Source of the DNA: an uncultured Akkermansia sp.
Lineage (GTDB): Bacteria > Verrucomicrobiota > Verrucomicrobiia > Verrucomicrobiales > Akkermansiaceae
Direction of reading: 5' to 3'
Assembly (NCBI GenBank): GCA_947626545.1
Contig: CANQSS010000021.1
Span: forward strand, 1 to 37,835
DNA: 37,835 nt
A program made the translations under genes and the position numbers. Positions 7,361 to 14,429 of the stretch are shown in pieces; the first letter of the stretch is position 1, and each line of letters begins with the position of its first letter. A model generated the notes under the pieces. That model saw nothing but the letters and a program-made list of their open reading frames with translations, had not been told where the DNA came from and searched no databases.

Positions 7361-7612
7361 TGCCCATGTACGATGTACGACGGAGGCACCTAGCGGTGCC
7401 TATGTACGAGGTACGATGTACGATCGCGATTATAGCGCGCTTTGCGCGGGGAGGGGGCGGCGAGGACGCCGACTATGTACGATGTACGAGGTACGATGTA
7501 CGATTTGGAAATTTGGCGAGCCGCCGGCTCGCGGAATTTTGCGGAGCGTAGGCGGAGGTGGTTGGGGGGAACAGAGTGCTGGCGTGATTAGAAAGGTTTC
7601 GAATTTTGCGGA
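7361..7612 (+). repeat. Heptad/hairpin mosaic element 2
   Basis: TGTACGA-type heptads alternate with a perfect hairpin GGCACC/GGTGCC (7385-7400), a GC-rich cassette, more heptads (7476-7504) and a variant first hairpin GCGAGCC-GCC-GGCTCGC (7516-7532) followed by GGAATTTT. Its stem differs from the usual CGCGCC/GGCGCG by changes on both arms that keep pairing. No gene. Confidence 0.85.
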
Positions 7613-7644
7613 GCCGTTTCCCCGGCTTTGCTACCTCGTACATA

Positions 7645-7672
7645 GGCAACCACATTTTCTAATGCGGTTGCC
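7645..7672. repeat. 28-bp palindrome, copy b
   Basis: GGCAACCACATT, TTCT, AATGCGGTTGCC: the same family as the copy at 7116, in opposite loop orientation and with one arm mismatch. It lies 18 bp before the GT9 promoter. Confidence 0.85.
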
Positions 7673-7689
7673 TTGCGGTTGAAAATATC

Positions 7690-7718
7690 TTGCTAAGGGA
7701 GGGGCAATTTGGTAGATT
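7690..7718 (+). promoter_or_regulatory. Sigma70-type promoter of the GT9 gene
   Basis: TTGCTA (7690-7695), a 17-bp spacer and TAGATT (7713-7718), then 13 nt to ATG 7732. Spacer and -10 context (ATTTGGTA) closely resemble those of the promoter at 14387-14415. Confidence 0.7.
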
Positions 7719-7731
7719 GGCGTGAGAGGTG

Positions 7732-8667
7732 ATGGAGAAGATATTAATCATCAAGCATGGGGCGTTGGGGGATGTGGTGCTGGCGATGGGGACGCTGCAG
7801 GCGATACGACGCGAGCACCCGGAGGCCGAGCTGTGGCTGTTGACGGCTAAAGGCTTTTTCCCGATTGCGCAGGCCATGGGGATATTCACCGGGTGTCTGG
7901 AGGACAACCGACGCGGCAAGGTGGAGACCCTGCGTGTGCTGCGCGGCATTGCGCGGGGAGGATTCACTGATATTTACGATTTTCAGCAGTCGCAGCGTGC
8001 GCGTTTCTACAGGCGCGTGCTGCGGTTTCTCTGGCCGTGCGGAGTGTACCGCTGGGTGGACACCAAGACGCAGCAGCTCATCACCATCAAAAAAAAATGC
8101 AGTTGGGGCGTTGGGCGGGCACAGGTGCAGGCAGCCCACATTCCATGGGAAAAGACGGATCTGAGCGGTATGCGTGCGGAGGGTAAGCATTTCGACATGC
8201 TGCCGCAGCGCTACGTCCTCTTCATCCCCGGCTGTTCCGCCAAGCACACCTACAAACGCTGGCCGGTGGAGAGGTATGGCGAACTGGCTGACCGGCTGGG
8301 GCGAATGGGGATTTCTGTGGTGGTGCTGGGTACGCGGGATGAGGCGGCCGAGGGAGAGGCCATCGCCCGTGGGCGCGACTGGGTGGTGAATATGGTGGGG
8401 TTGACGTCGCTGACTGATGTGCCGCAGGTGGCGTTGCGCTCGCTCGCTGTGGTGGGCAATGATACCGGGCCGACCCACATGGCCGCTATGACCGGGCGCT
8501 TTACAATCGGGCTTTTCGACCACCGCAATGCCCGCAGTGTGCTGCGCGGGGATCATGTCGCTAACCTCGTTTCTCCCGGCAGGGTGGAACTCATCGGCGT
8601 GGAGGAGGTGTGGGAAAAACTGGACATTTACGATTTACGATTTACGATTTACGATTTGGAAATTTAG
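7732..8667 (+). CDS. Glycosyltransferase family 9 (heptosyltransferase-like)
   Basis: 311 residues from ATG 7732; a GTG sits one codon upstream. The N-terminus KILIIKHGALGDVVLAMGTL and the C-terminal-domain motif VVGNDTGPTHMAAM near residues 241-254 are typical of GT9 ADP-heptose:LPS heptosyltransferases (WaaC/WaaF/WaaQ group). It probably adds heptose to the LPS core at the inner face of the inner membrane, using the ADP-heptose made with HldE and GmhA. Which heptose it adds cannot be told. Codons 118-122 lie in an A9 tract. The last 13 codons (Y-D-L-R-F-T-I-Y-D-L-E-I after Leu-Asp-Ile) and the stop are not family sequence: they are four tandem ATTTACG heptads of the downstream element read in frame. 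The native C-terminus is therefore altered, probably harmlessly. Confidence 0.9.
   Translation: MEKILIIKHGALGDVVLAMGTLQAIRREHPEAELWLLTAKGFFPIAQAMGIFTGCLEDNRRGKVETLRVLRGIARGGFTDIYDFQQSQRARFYRRVLRFLWPCGVYRWVDTKTQQLITIKKKCSWGVGRAQVQAAHIPWEKTDLSGMRAEGKHFDMLPQRYVLFIPGCSAKHTYKRWPVERYGELADRLGRMGISVVVLGTRDEAAEGEAIARGRDWVVNMVGLTSLTDVPQVALRSLAVVGNDTGPTHMAAMTGRFTIGLFDHRNARSVLRGDHVANLVSPGRVELIGVEEVWEKLDIYDLRFTIYDLEI
8089..8097 (+). repeat. A9 homopolymer inside the GT9 gene
   Basis: Nine consecutive A near codon 120, encoding I-K-K-K. Slippage would truncate the enzyme before its sugar-nucleotide-binding half, a possible LPS phase switch. Confidence 0.85.
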
Positions 8668-8943
8668 CGCGCCGGAGGCGCGGGAATTTTTGCGAAGCAG
8701 GTGCGGGTGCGGAACTGAGGAACGACGCACGGAAGTGGTTAGAAAGGGGCGGGGGCGCCAAGCGGCGCCTATGTACGAGGTACGACGTACGATGTACGAT
8801 TGCGAAGTTCGCGCGCGTTGCGCGGGGATGCGGAGCGAATGCAAGGCGGAATTTTGAAAGTCATGCGCGGGCGTGGTTAGAAAGGGGCGGGGGCGGCTGG
8901 CGGCGCCTATGTACGATGGACGACGTACGATGTACGATTTATT
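8626..8943 (+). repeat. Heptad/hairpin mosaic element 3, overlapping the GT9 gene end
   Basis: Four exact ATTTACG heptads (8626-8653) run into TTGGAAATTTAG, which provides the GT9 stop codon, and then into the hairpin CGCGCC-GGA-GGCGCG. GC-rich cassettes, perfect hairpin GGCGCC/GGCGCC (8754-8769), TGTACGA heptads and CGCGC-GTT-GCGCG follow. A second, shorter round of the same modules ends at 8940. Confidence 0.88.
8668..8691 (+). terminator. Possible terminator formed by the element hairpin
   Basis: The 6-bp GC stem CGCGCC/GGCGCG with loop GGA is followed by GGAATTTTT right after the GT9 stop codon. The two G and two A between stem and T5 make it weaker than a classic terminator. Confidence 0.4.
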
Positions 8944-8946
8944 AAT

Positions 8947-8971
8947 AATGTGCGCATTGCGCATATTTTTT
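8947..8971 (+). terminator. Rho-independent terminator after the GT9 unit
   Basis: AATG-TGCGC, loop ATT, GCGCA-TATT form a 9-bp stem (one G-T pair) ending in a run of six T (8966-8971). It closes the GT9 transcript 280 bp beyond its stop codon and separates it from the Septu-like pair. Confidence 0.75.
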
Positions 8972-9121
8972 CGGATCATTAATGCATGCTGAGATTCCTT
9001 TAGAACCATCATCATGATGACCACTGATTATCGCGGTTTTTGATACGTATAAAAATCGATATCAATCAATAAGAGTATTTTTCTCTGTTAATTGACTTTT
9101 CTCAAATGCGTTTGCCCTAGG

Positions 9122-9162
9122 GCGCACTGCGATGTTGACATCAGTGCGCGTTGTGCTAAAGT
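9122..9162 (+). promoter_or_regulatory. Promoter and candidate operator of the Septu-like pair
   Basis: TTGACA (9135-9140), a 16-bp spacer and TAAAGT (9157-9162) stand 14 nt before ATG 9177. The -35 box is bracketed by a perfect 8-bp inverted repeat, GCGCACTG (9122-9129) and CAGTGCGC (9142-9149), with a smaller ATGT/ACAT inside. A repressor bound there would block RNA polymerase. No regulator gene is adjacent. Confidence 0.6.
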
Positions 9163-9176
9163 ACATGTGAGTTATC

Positions 9177-10454
9177 ATGCTGAGACGTCTCCAGATAGAA
9201 AATGTTGGGCCATCTGAAAGGTTGGATCTGACCTTTTCCGAGAGGGTGAATATCTTTACGGGGGACAATGGACTTGGCAAAAGTTTCATCTTGGATGTGG
9301 CGTGGTGGGCATTGACACGCCAGTGGCCGCAAGATCTAAATCCGGCCGTCAGGTCAGGGCGCATGGCGTACCCGCCTTTTGGGGAGAGAGGAGAAATTAC
9401 CGTCGGCCTGTCCGGGCAAACAGGCAAAGAAGTCGGATACACGTCAACGTTTGATCCGAAACTGTCCGCATGGAAATTACCGAAGGGGAGACCGACGAGG
9501 CAGGGCTTGGTTATCTATGCCATGCTGGATGGAGGGTTTTCGATATGGGATCCTGCGCGTAATTATCGGAAGCCGAAAGAGCAAAATCCATTTGAGCACA
9601 GCCCGGCATTTGTCTATACGGCGACAGAGGTATGGAAGGGGAAAGAAGAAAGCGATGGGTACAAGACCTGCAACGGGATCGTGGCCGACATGTTATATTG
9701 GCTCATGGAGAAAGCGGAACCATACCGGCAACTAAAAGCCGCGTTTGAGACGCTCTCGCCGCCGAATGAGCCGATGACTTTGGGCGGCATTACTCGCATG
9801 ATGGACGCTCAGCGGTATGCTTGTGTCCGTATGCCTTATAAAAAGCACAGCGATGTTCCGATTGTGCTATTGTCCTCCGCCATCAAGCGGGTGCTATCCA
9901 TCGCGTATTTCCTCGTATGGGCATGGCAGGAACATAAGGTTGCATGCGAAAAAATAGGGGAGCAGGCAACCTCTGATATGACGATCATCATTGATGAAAT
10001 AGAGGCTCATTTGCATCCTCGCTGGCAGAAGAACATACTCATGATGCTGCAAAAAGCAGTCGAATCTCTGACCCATTGCGTCAACATCCAGTATATTGTC
10101 AGCACCCATTCTCCCCTTGTCATGGCTTCATGTGAGGATTTCTTTTGCGAGCATGACACATGGATAGATATTGACTTGAGGGATGGGAGAGTCATTGCAG
10201 AGCGAAAGGACTTCACCCAAAAAGGAGATGTCTCTAAATGGCTGCTAAGCGATGCCTTTGATCTGGAATCAACACGCTCGAATCGTTCCCAGGAAGTGCT
10301 GAGTGAGGCTCAGCGATTGATGGATTGTCCTTCGTTTGATGAAAAGGCAGTGCGTCAAATACAGGAAAGACTGGAAGAGGTGCTTCCTTCGCGTGATAGC
10401 TTCTGGTTGCGATGGAGTGTTTATTTAGCACGGAATAACTGTACAATTGAATGA
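9177..10454 (+). CDS. AAA/ABC-type ATPase of a Septu-like defence pair (PtuA-like)
   Basis: 425 residues. The N-terminus MLRRLQIENVGPSERLDL is the opening beta-strand pattern of RecF/SMC-like ATPases. Walker A is GDNGLGKSF at 29-37, Walker B is TIIIDEIEAHLHP near 267-279, and a switch His lies in STHSPLV near 308. It is followed, with an ATGA overlap, by a small HNH nuclease gene; this order is that of Septu (PtuA ATPase plus PtuB HNH nuclease) and of the ATPase/HNH effectors of some retrons. No reverse transcriptase or retron RNA was found here, so Septu-like is the better label. In that family the ATPase is thought to control the nuclease in response to phage. Its moderate GC content differs from the ABC-F and hldE genes. 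No Shine-Dalgarno. Confidence 0.82.
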   Translation: MLRRLQIENVGPSERLDLTFSERVNIFTGDNGLGKSFILDVAWWALTRQWPQDLNPAVRSGRMAYPPFGERGEITVGLSGQTGKEVGYTSTFDPKLSAWKLPKGRPTRQGLVIYAMLDGGFSIWDPARNYRKPKEQNPFEHSPAFVYTATEVWKGKEESDGYKTCNGIVADMLYWLMEKAEPYRQLKAAFETLSPPNEPMTLGGITRMMDAQRYACVRMPYKKHSDVPIVLLSSAIKRVLSIAYFLVWAWQEHKVACEKIGEQATSDMTIIIDEIEAHLHPRWQKNILMMLQKAVESLTHCVNIQYIVSTHSPLVMASCEDFFCEHDTWIDIDLRDGRVIAERKDFTQKGDVSKWLLSDAFDLESTRSNRSQEVLSEAQRLMDCPSFDEKAVRQIQERLEEVLPSRDSFWLRWSVYLARNNCTIE

Positions 10455-11068
10455 TGATCCGAGTAGAGCGCAAAGAAGAACCTGCCGACTTTAACGAGGC
10501 GGTTCGCGTACCGGGGAATGATTTTGTTTCAAAGAACCCTAAAGGGAAAGAACCTCCTAAGTTCTGGAACAGGTGTAGGGAGGATTTGTACGAGGCATAT
10601 GAGGGTTATTGTGCGTACACGACCTTCAAGATAAATTGTCGATTAGATGCCGTTGTCGATCATTTTCTACCTCAGAGCCGACACCCTGAGCTTCGCTACG
10701 AATGGTCAAATTATCGGCTCGCGTCTTCTCATATTAACTCAGTCAAGAAGGATGCAGAACCTATTTTTGATCCGTTTGAATTACCGGAAGAGGCATTTCG
10801 GCTGGCAGAAGACATGCGCATTGAGGTGAATCCCGAGGCGTTTTCTGATGAGAAAGATCTTGCATTGGCGAGTGAAACACTTCGGCGACTCGGATTGAAT
10901 CGTCCTGAATTGATTGCCGATAGGACGGAAATGCAGGATGAGGCTCTGAGATTGATTGGGGAGGGGATGAGTGATGAGATCGCATTAATTGTCTCTGAGA
11001 GCCTGCTCAAACAATCTCGATTTCTTCATCGAGAAGCTGTTCGGAAGGGCTATGTGAAACCCTTATAA
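10451..11068 (+). CDS. HNH endonuclease of the Septu-like pair (PtuB-like)
   Basis: 205 residues; ATG 10451 overlaps the ATPase stop by four bases. The nuclease core is YCAYTTFKINCRLDAVVDHF (about 51-70) followed by LPQSRHPELRYEWSNYRLAS and SHINSVK (to about 98): His of V-D-H, Asn of W-S-N and His of S-S-H-I-N form an H-N-H arrangement. Relatives usually carry two C-x-x-C zinc knuckles (CAYC and a later C-x-x-C-N). Here the first reads C-A-Y-T and the second has no Cys, so structural zinc is probably absent. The C-terminal half looks alpha-helical and charged. Expected role: cleavage of invader or host nucleic acid when released or activated by the partner ATPase. Confidence 0.8.
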   Translation: MMIRVERKEEPADFNEAVRVPGNDFVSKNPKGKEPPKFWNRCREDLYEAYEGYCAYTTFKINCRLDAVVDHFLPQSRHPELRYEWSNYRLASSHINSVKKDAEPIFDPFELPEEAFRLAEDMRIEVNPEAFSDEKDLALASETLRRLGLNRPELIADRTEMQDEALRLIGEGMSDEIALIVSESLLKQSRFLHREAVRKGYVKPL

Positions 11069-11091
11069 AAGGAGACCGGAGGCGGCTGGCC

Positions 11092-11350
11092 ATTTACGAT
11101 TTACGATTTACGATTTGTAAATTTAGCGCGCCGGAGGCGCGGGGATGCGGAGCGGGTGCGAAGCGGAATTTTCAAAACCATGCGCGGGCGTGGTTAGAAA
11201 GGGGCGGGAAGGCGGGGGCAGACGGGGTCTGCCTATGTACGAGGTACAACACGCACGACGGCCCCAAGCAGCCGCAGGGCGTCTGCTCATGTACGATTTA
11301 CGATTTTCGATGTACGATTTAGAATAATGCGCAGCGGAGCTGCGGGAATT
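11092..11350 (+). repeat. Heptad/hairpin mosaic element 4
   Basis: It begins 23 bp after the HNH stop with three ATTTACG heptads, then the hairpin CGCGCC-GGA-GGCGCG (11127-11141), a GC-rich cassette, perfect hairpin GCAGAC/GTCTGC (11218-11232) and TGTACGA heptads. A fragment of the 90-bp cassette also seen at 19671 follows (ACAACACGCACGACGGCCCC near 11246), then mixed heptads and a variant hairpin CGCAGC-GGA-GCTGCG (11330-11344). No gene lies between 11069 and 11497. Confidence 0.85.
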
Positions 11351-11462
11351 TGGCGGAGTGGGTGCGGGCGGGATGTCCTGGATCCGTGATCGGGCGTGGT
11401 TAGAAAGGGACGGGAAGCCGGAGGGGGCTGACGGCGCTCGGTGGCTCCGTCTGCCTTTTGTC

Positions 11463-11491
11463 TTGCCAAGGACGTGTTTGGCTGGTATGCT
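11463..11491 (+). promoter_or_regulatory. Sigma70-type promoter of the cyclophilin gene
   Basis: TTGCCA (11463-11468), a 17-bp spacer and TATGCT (11486-11491), only 6 nt before ATG 11498. The predicted transcription start coincides with the start codon, so the mRNA should be leaderless. Confidence 0.7.
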
Positions 11492-11497
11492 GCGGGC

Positions 11498-12037
11498 ATG
11501 GCAACCGACAAACACATCACGCTGAAGACGAGCAAAGGAGACATTCGTCTCACTGTTTTTGCATCCAAAACGCCGGTGACGGCAGCAAGCTTTCTGAACC
11601 TGGCAAAGCGGGGTTTTTACGATGGACTGACTTTCCACCGCGTGATAGCGGACTTCATGATCCAAGGAGGCGATCCGGAGGGGACAGGCTGCGGTGGACC
11701 CGGTTACAAGTTTGATGATGAGTGTATTCCTACGCTCAAATTCACCAAGCCGGGTCTCTTGGCCATGGCCAATGCGGGACTGGACTGGACGGGGCACGGC
11801 ACAAACGGCTCCCAATTCTTCATCACCCACGTGCCGACCGAGTGGCTCAACGGCAAACACACCATCTTCGGCGAGGTGGAGGGTCCGGAGGATCAAACCG
11901 TGGTGAATGCTGTAGCTCAGGGCGATAAGATCATCGCTATCGAAATCCACGATGACTGCACAGATCTCTTCACCGAGCAGGAAAAAAATATCAGCCGCTG
12001 GAACGCCGCTCTGGAGGCCCAGGGCAAACGCCTTTGA
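11498..12037 (+). CDS. Cyclophilin-type peptidyl-prolyl cis-trans isomerase
   Basis: 179 residues from ATG 11498 ([15 protein letters not shown]). An in-frame ATG at 11441 would put the promoter inside the gene and adds non-conserved residues, so the later start is preferred. Cyclophilin hallmarks are [15 protein letters not shown] near 46-60, with the catalytic Arg, and NGSQFFITH near 102-110; [12 protein letters not shown] follows. There is no signal peptide, so it acts in the cytoplasm, catalysing proline isomerisation during folding. The C-terminus carries a charged helical extension. The stop is followed by GCGCA/TGCGC hairpin DNA and a reverse-oriented relic of the heptad element. Confidence 0.94.
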   Translation: MATDKHITLKTSKGDIRLTVFASKTPVTAASFLNLAKRGFYDGLTFHRVIADFMIQGGDPEGTGCGGPGYKFDDECIPTLKFTKPGLLAMANAGLDWTGHGTNGSQFFITHVPTEWLNGKHTIFGEVEGPEDQTVVNAVAQGDKIIAIEIHDDCTDLFTEQEKNISRWNAALEAQGKRL

Positions 12038-12040
12038 TCC

Positions 12041-12109
12041 TGCGCAGCGTGCGCGAATTTCTCAAATCATAAATGATAGATAGCAACCGCATTTTCCAGT
12101 GCGGGTGCT
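12041..12109. repeat. Short repeat relics and 28-bp palindrome copy c
   Basis: Hairpin GCGCA-GCG-TGCGC (12042-12054) and the sequence GAATTTCTCAAATCATAAAT resemble the heptad element in reverse orientation. At 12082-12109 a degenerate palindrome follows (AGCAACCGCATT, TTCC, AGTGCGGGTGCT). The ABC-F start codon lies 8 bp further on. No promoter box is clear here, so the ABC-F gene may be read from the cyclophilin promoter. Confidence 0.65.
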
Positions 12110-12117
12110 GATGGGTT

Positions 12118-14082
12118 ATGGAGTTTGCCGTCCAGGAGCTCTGCATAGCATACGGCGCACGGGTTTTGTTTGATGCGCTCTCCTTCGTGGTGGAGCGCGG
12201 GCAGCGCGTCGCTTTCGCCGGTCACAATGGAGCCGGTAAATCCACCCTGATGAAGTGCATCATCGGAGACATTCGACCGGATGCCGGGCATGTTGTCCTG
12301 CCCCGCCATACCCGCGTCGGCTACCTGCCGCAGGATGGCATCCATCTTTCCGGTGTTCCGCTGCTGCAGGAAGTCCTCGATTCGGTGGGTGATGTCGCGG
12401 AGATGAGCCGTCAACTGGAGGCCTTATCCGCTGATTTTCAAAAGATGAATCCGAGTGACCCCTCCTACCGCGACACCCTGGAGGAGCTGGGACGTCTGGA
12501 GCTCATCCTTCAGGATCACGATGCCCACTCCCTCCGCCCGCGCGCAGAGACGATTCTACGCGGTCTCGGCTTTGGCAATGAGGACTTTACACGCGACTGC
12601 GGGGAGTTCTCCGGCGGTTGGCAAATGCGCATTGCCCTGGCGAAACTCCTGCTCCGGGAGCCGGATGTACTCCTGCTCGACGAACCCACGAACCACTTGG
12701 ACCTGCAGAGTCAGCGCTGGCTGGAACAATATCTGCGCGGCTACCGCGGGGCGATCTGCATCATTTCGCACGATGTGGCGCTGCTCGATTCTCTGGTGTC
12801 GCGCACGATTGCCCTGCACCACGGCCGCGCTGAGGAATATGCCGGAAACTTCTCTTATTACCTGAAGGAGAGTGCCGCCCGACGCGAAGCCCGGAAAAAA
12901 GCGGCCAAGAGTCAGCAGAAGCAAATCGAAAAGACGCGCGCCTTCATCAACCGCTTCCGCTACGAGGCCAGCAGGGCCGGCCAGGTTCAGAGCCGCCTCA
13001 AGCAGCTTGAAAAAATCGAACTGATTGAAGAAGAAAGCGATGAGGATATCATGTCCTTCCACTTTCCTCCTGCCCCGGCGGGCGGCGCGACGGTGGTGGA
13101 ACTGCAATATGTTTCCAAGGCCTACGGTAACATCCACCTGCTCAAGAGATTCAATTTCCGCATGGAAAAAGGCGACCGCATCGCCATCGTCGGTGTGAAC
13201 GGCGCCGGCAAATCGACATTCTCCCGCTTGATAGCCATGACGGAAGAGGCTGATTCCGGCACGGTAAAGTTCGGTTCCCACACCCACGTCGCCTTCTTCT
13301 CTCAAACGCATGCGGACGTGCTGGATCCCTCCCAAACCGTGCTGGAATGTGTGGAACAGGCCGCCTCGCGCGAGACGCTCCCTATCGTGCGCAATTTGTT
13401 GGGCTGCTTCCTGTTCCATGGGGATGACGTTTTCAAGCGCATCGGCGTCCTTTCCGGCGGAGAAAAATCTCGCGTGGCTCTGGTTTGCATGCTGCTGCAC
13501 CCGGCCAACTTCCTGATCATGGACGAGCCGACTAACCACTTGGATGTTGAGAGCCAAGAAGTTCTGCAGCGCGCACTCGCGGAATACCCCGGCGCTTTTT
13601 GCATCGTCTCCCACAACCGCAGCTTCCTGGATCCGCTGGTCAATAAAGTGCTGGAGTTTCGCCCGGGTCATAACCCGCGTCTCTTCTATGGCAATGTGAC
13701 CCAGTACCTTGAGAAGATCGAGGCCGATGCGGCGAACGCCGCGGATTCCTCCGGCAAGCTTTCCTCCTCAGCTCCCCGCCCAACCGAGAAAAATCGCCAA
13801 CTGCTCCGCCGCGAACGCGCTCTCGCACGCGAGCACGCTGCACGCGTCATCAAACCCCTTCAAACTGAGCTGAAAAAGGTGGAAGAAGACATCGCCGCGA
13901 GGGATGCCAGGAAGGCTGAAATCACCGACCTCCTCGACAAGCCGGACGTCACCTCCGATGCCAACCTGTTGCGCTCCCTCACCGAGGAATACCGCCAACT
14001 GGACAGCGAAAGCGAATCTCTCTTCTCTCGCTGGGCCGAACTGAGTGAACAAATCGACAAACACACGAGGCAAACGCATTAG
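12118..14082 (+). CDS. ABC-F family ATPase (YheS-like)
   Basis: 654 residues with two ATP-binding cassettes on one chain and no membrane segments, which defines the ABC-F group of ribosome-associated ATPases. First cassette: Walker A GHNGAGKST at 35-43, signature FSGGWQMRIALAKLLL, Walker B VLLLDEPTNHLD. Second: Walker A GVNGAGKST near 358-366, signature LSGGEKSRVAL, Walker B FLIMDEPTNHLD. The inter-domain linker contains INRFRYEASRAGQVQSRLK, like YheS/ABCF3 proteins, and the last 120 residues are a charged coiled coil. Family members act on translating ribosomes; the precise role here is unknown. The final residues R-Q-T-H and the TAG stop are supplied by an inserted 28-bp palindrome, so the C-terminus was trimmed or extended by that repeat. 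Cotranscription with the cyclophilin gene is plausible (80-bp gap). Confidence 0.94.
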   Translation: MEFAVQELCIAYGARVLFDALSFVVERGQRVAFAGHNGAGKSTLMKCIIGDIRPDAGHVVLPRHTRVGYLPQDGIHLSGVPLLQEVLDSVGDVAEMSRQLEALSADFQKMNPSDPSYRDTLEELGRLELILQDHDAHSLRPRAETILRGLGFGNEDFTRDCGEFSGGWQMRIALAKLLLREPDVLLLDEPTNHLDLQSQRWLEQYLRGYRGAICIISHDVALLDSLVSRTIALHHGRAEEYAGNFSYYLKESAARREARKKAAKSQQKQIEKTRAFINRFRYEASRAGQVQSRLKQLEKIELIEEESDEDIMSFHFPPAPAGGATVVELQYVSKAYGNIHLLKRFNFRMEKGDRIAIVGVNGAGKSTFSRLIAMTEEADSGTVKFGSHTHVAFFSQTHADVLDPSQTVLECVEQAASRETLPIVRNLLGCFLFHGDDVFKRIGVLSGGEKSRVALVCMLLHPANFLIMDEPTNHLDVESQEVLQRALAEYPGAFCIVSHNRSFLDPLVNKVLEFRPGHNPRLFYGNVTQYLEKIEADAANAADSSGKLSSSAPRPTEKNRQLLRRERALAREHAARVIKPLQTELKKVEEDIAARDARKAEITDLLDKPDVTSDANLLRSLTEEYRQLDSESESLFSRWAELSEQIDKHTRQTH

Positions 14083-14097
14083 AAAAATGCGTTTGCC
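14069..14097. repeat. 28/29-bp palindrome, copy d, overlapping the ABC-F stop
   Basis: GGCAAACGCATT, AGAAA, AATGCGTTTGCC. The stop codon TAG of the ABC-F gene lies in the first arm and loop (CAT-TAG), so the repeat forms the gene end. Confidence 0.9.
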
Positions 14098-14328
14098 TAT
14101 GTACGATGTACGATGTACGAGGTACGATTTGGAAATTTAGCGCGCCAGAGGCGCGGGCTATGCGGAGCGTAAGCGGAGGGGGTGGGTGAAATCGTGGATG
14201 GTTGTTGGTTAGAAAGGCTTGCGAATCATGCGAAGCTGTGTCAATCCATTTACGATTTACGACGGAGGCAGACAGAGCCTGCCTATGTACGATTTGCGAA
14301 TTCGCGCGCGTTGCGCGGGGATTTTTCA
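14098..14328 (+). repeat. Heptad/hairpin mosaic element 5
   Basis: TGTACGA-type heptads (14098-14129), GGAAATTT and hairpin CGCGCC-AGA-GGCGCG (14141-14155), a GC-rich cassette, mixed heptads (14249-14263), hairpin GGCAG/CTGCC (14267-14283), a last heptad and CGCGC-GTT-GCGCG. It follows directly on palindrome copy d. No gene. Confidence 0.85.
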
Positions 14329-14338
14329 ATAGCACGTA

Positions 14339-14366
14339 GGCAAACGCATTTTCTAATGCGGTTGCC
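14339..14366. repeat. 28-bp palindrome, copy e
   Basis: GGCAAACGCATT, TTCT, AATGCGGTTGCC, 20 bp upstream of the next promoter, a placement like that of copy b before the GT9 promoter. Confidence 0.88.
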
Positions 14367-14386
14367 CTGTGGGACAGGTGTGACTC

Positions 14387-14415
14387 TTGACAGGGCGGGG
14401 GTGATTTGGTATGAT
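14387..14415 (+). promoter_or_regulatory. Strong sigma70-type promoter of the Aas-like gene
   Basis: TTGACA (14387-14392), a 17-bp spacer and TATGAT (14410-14415), one base from consensus in total. The start codon is 14 nt further on, so the leader is about 7 nt. Confidence 0.82.
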
Positions 14416-14429
14416 TTACGCACGTTCCT

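Noticed and set aside
9177..11068. Reading the ATPase/HNH pair as part of a retron
   Set aside because: No reverse transcriptase gene or msr/msd-like inverted structure was found upstream or downstream.
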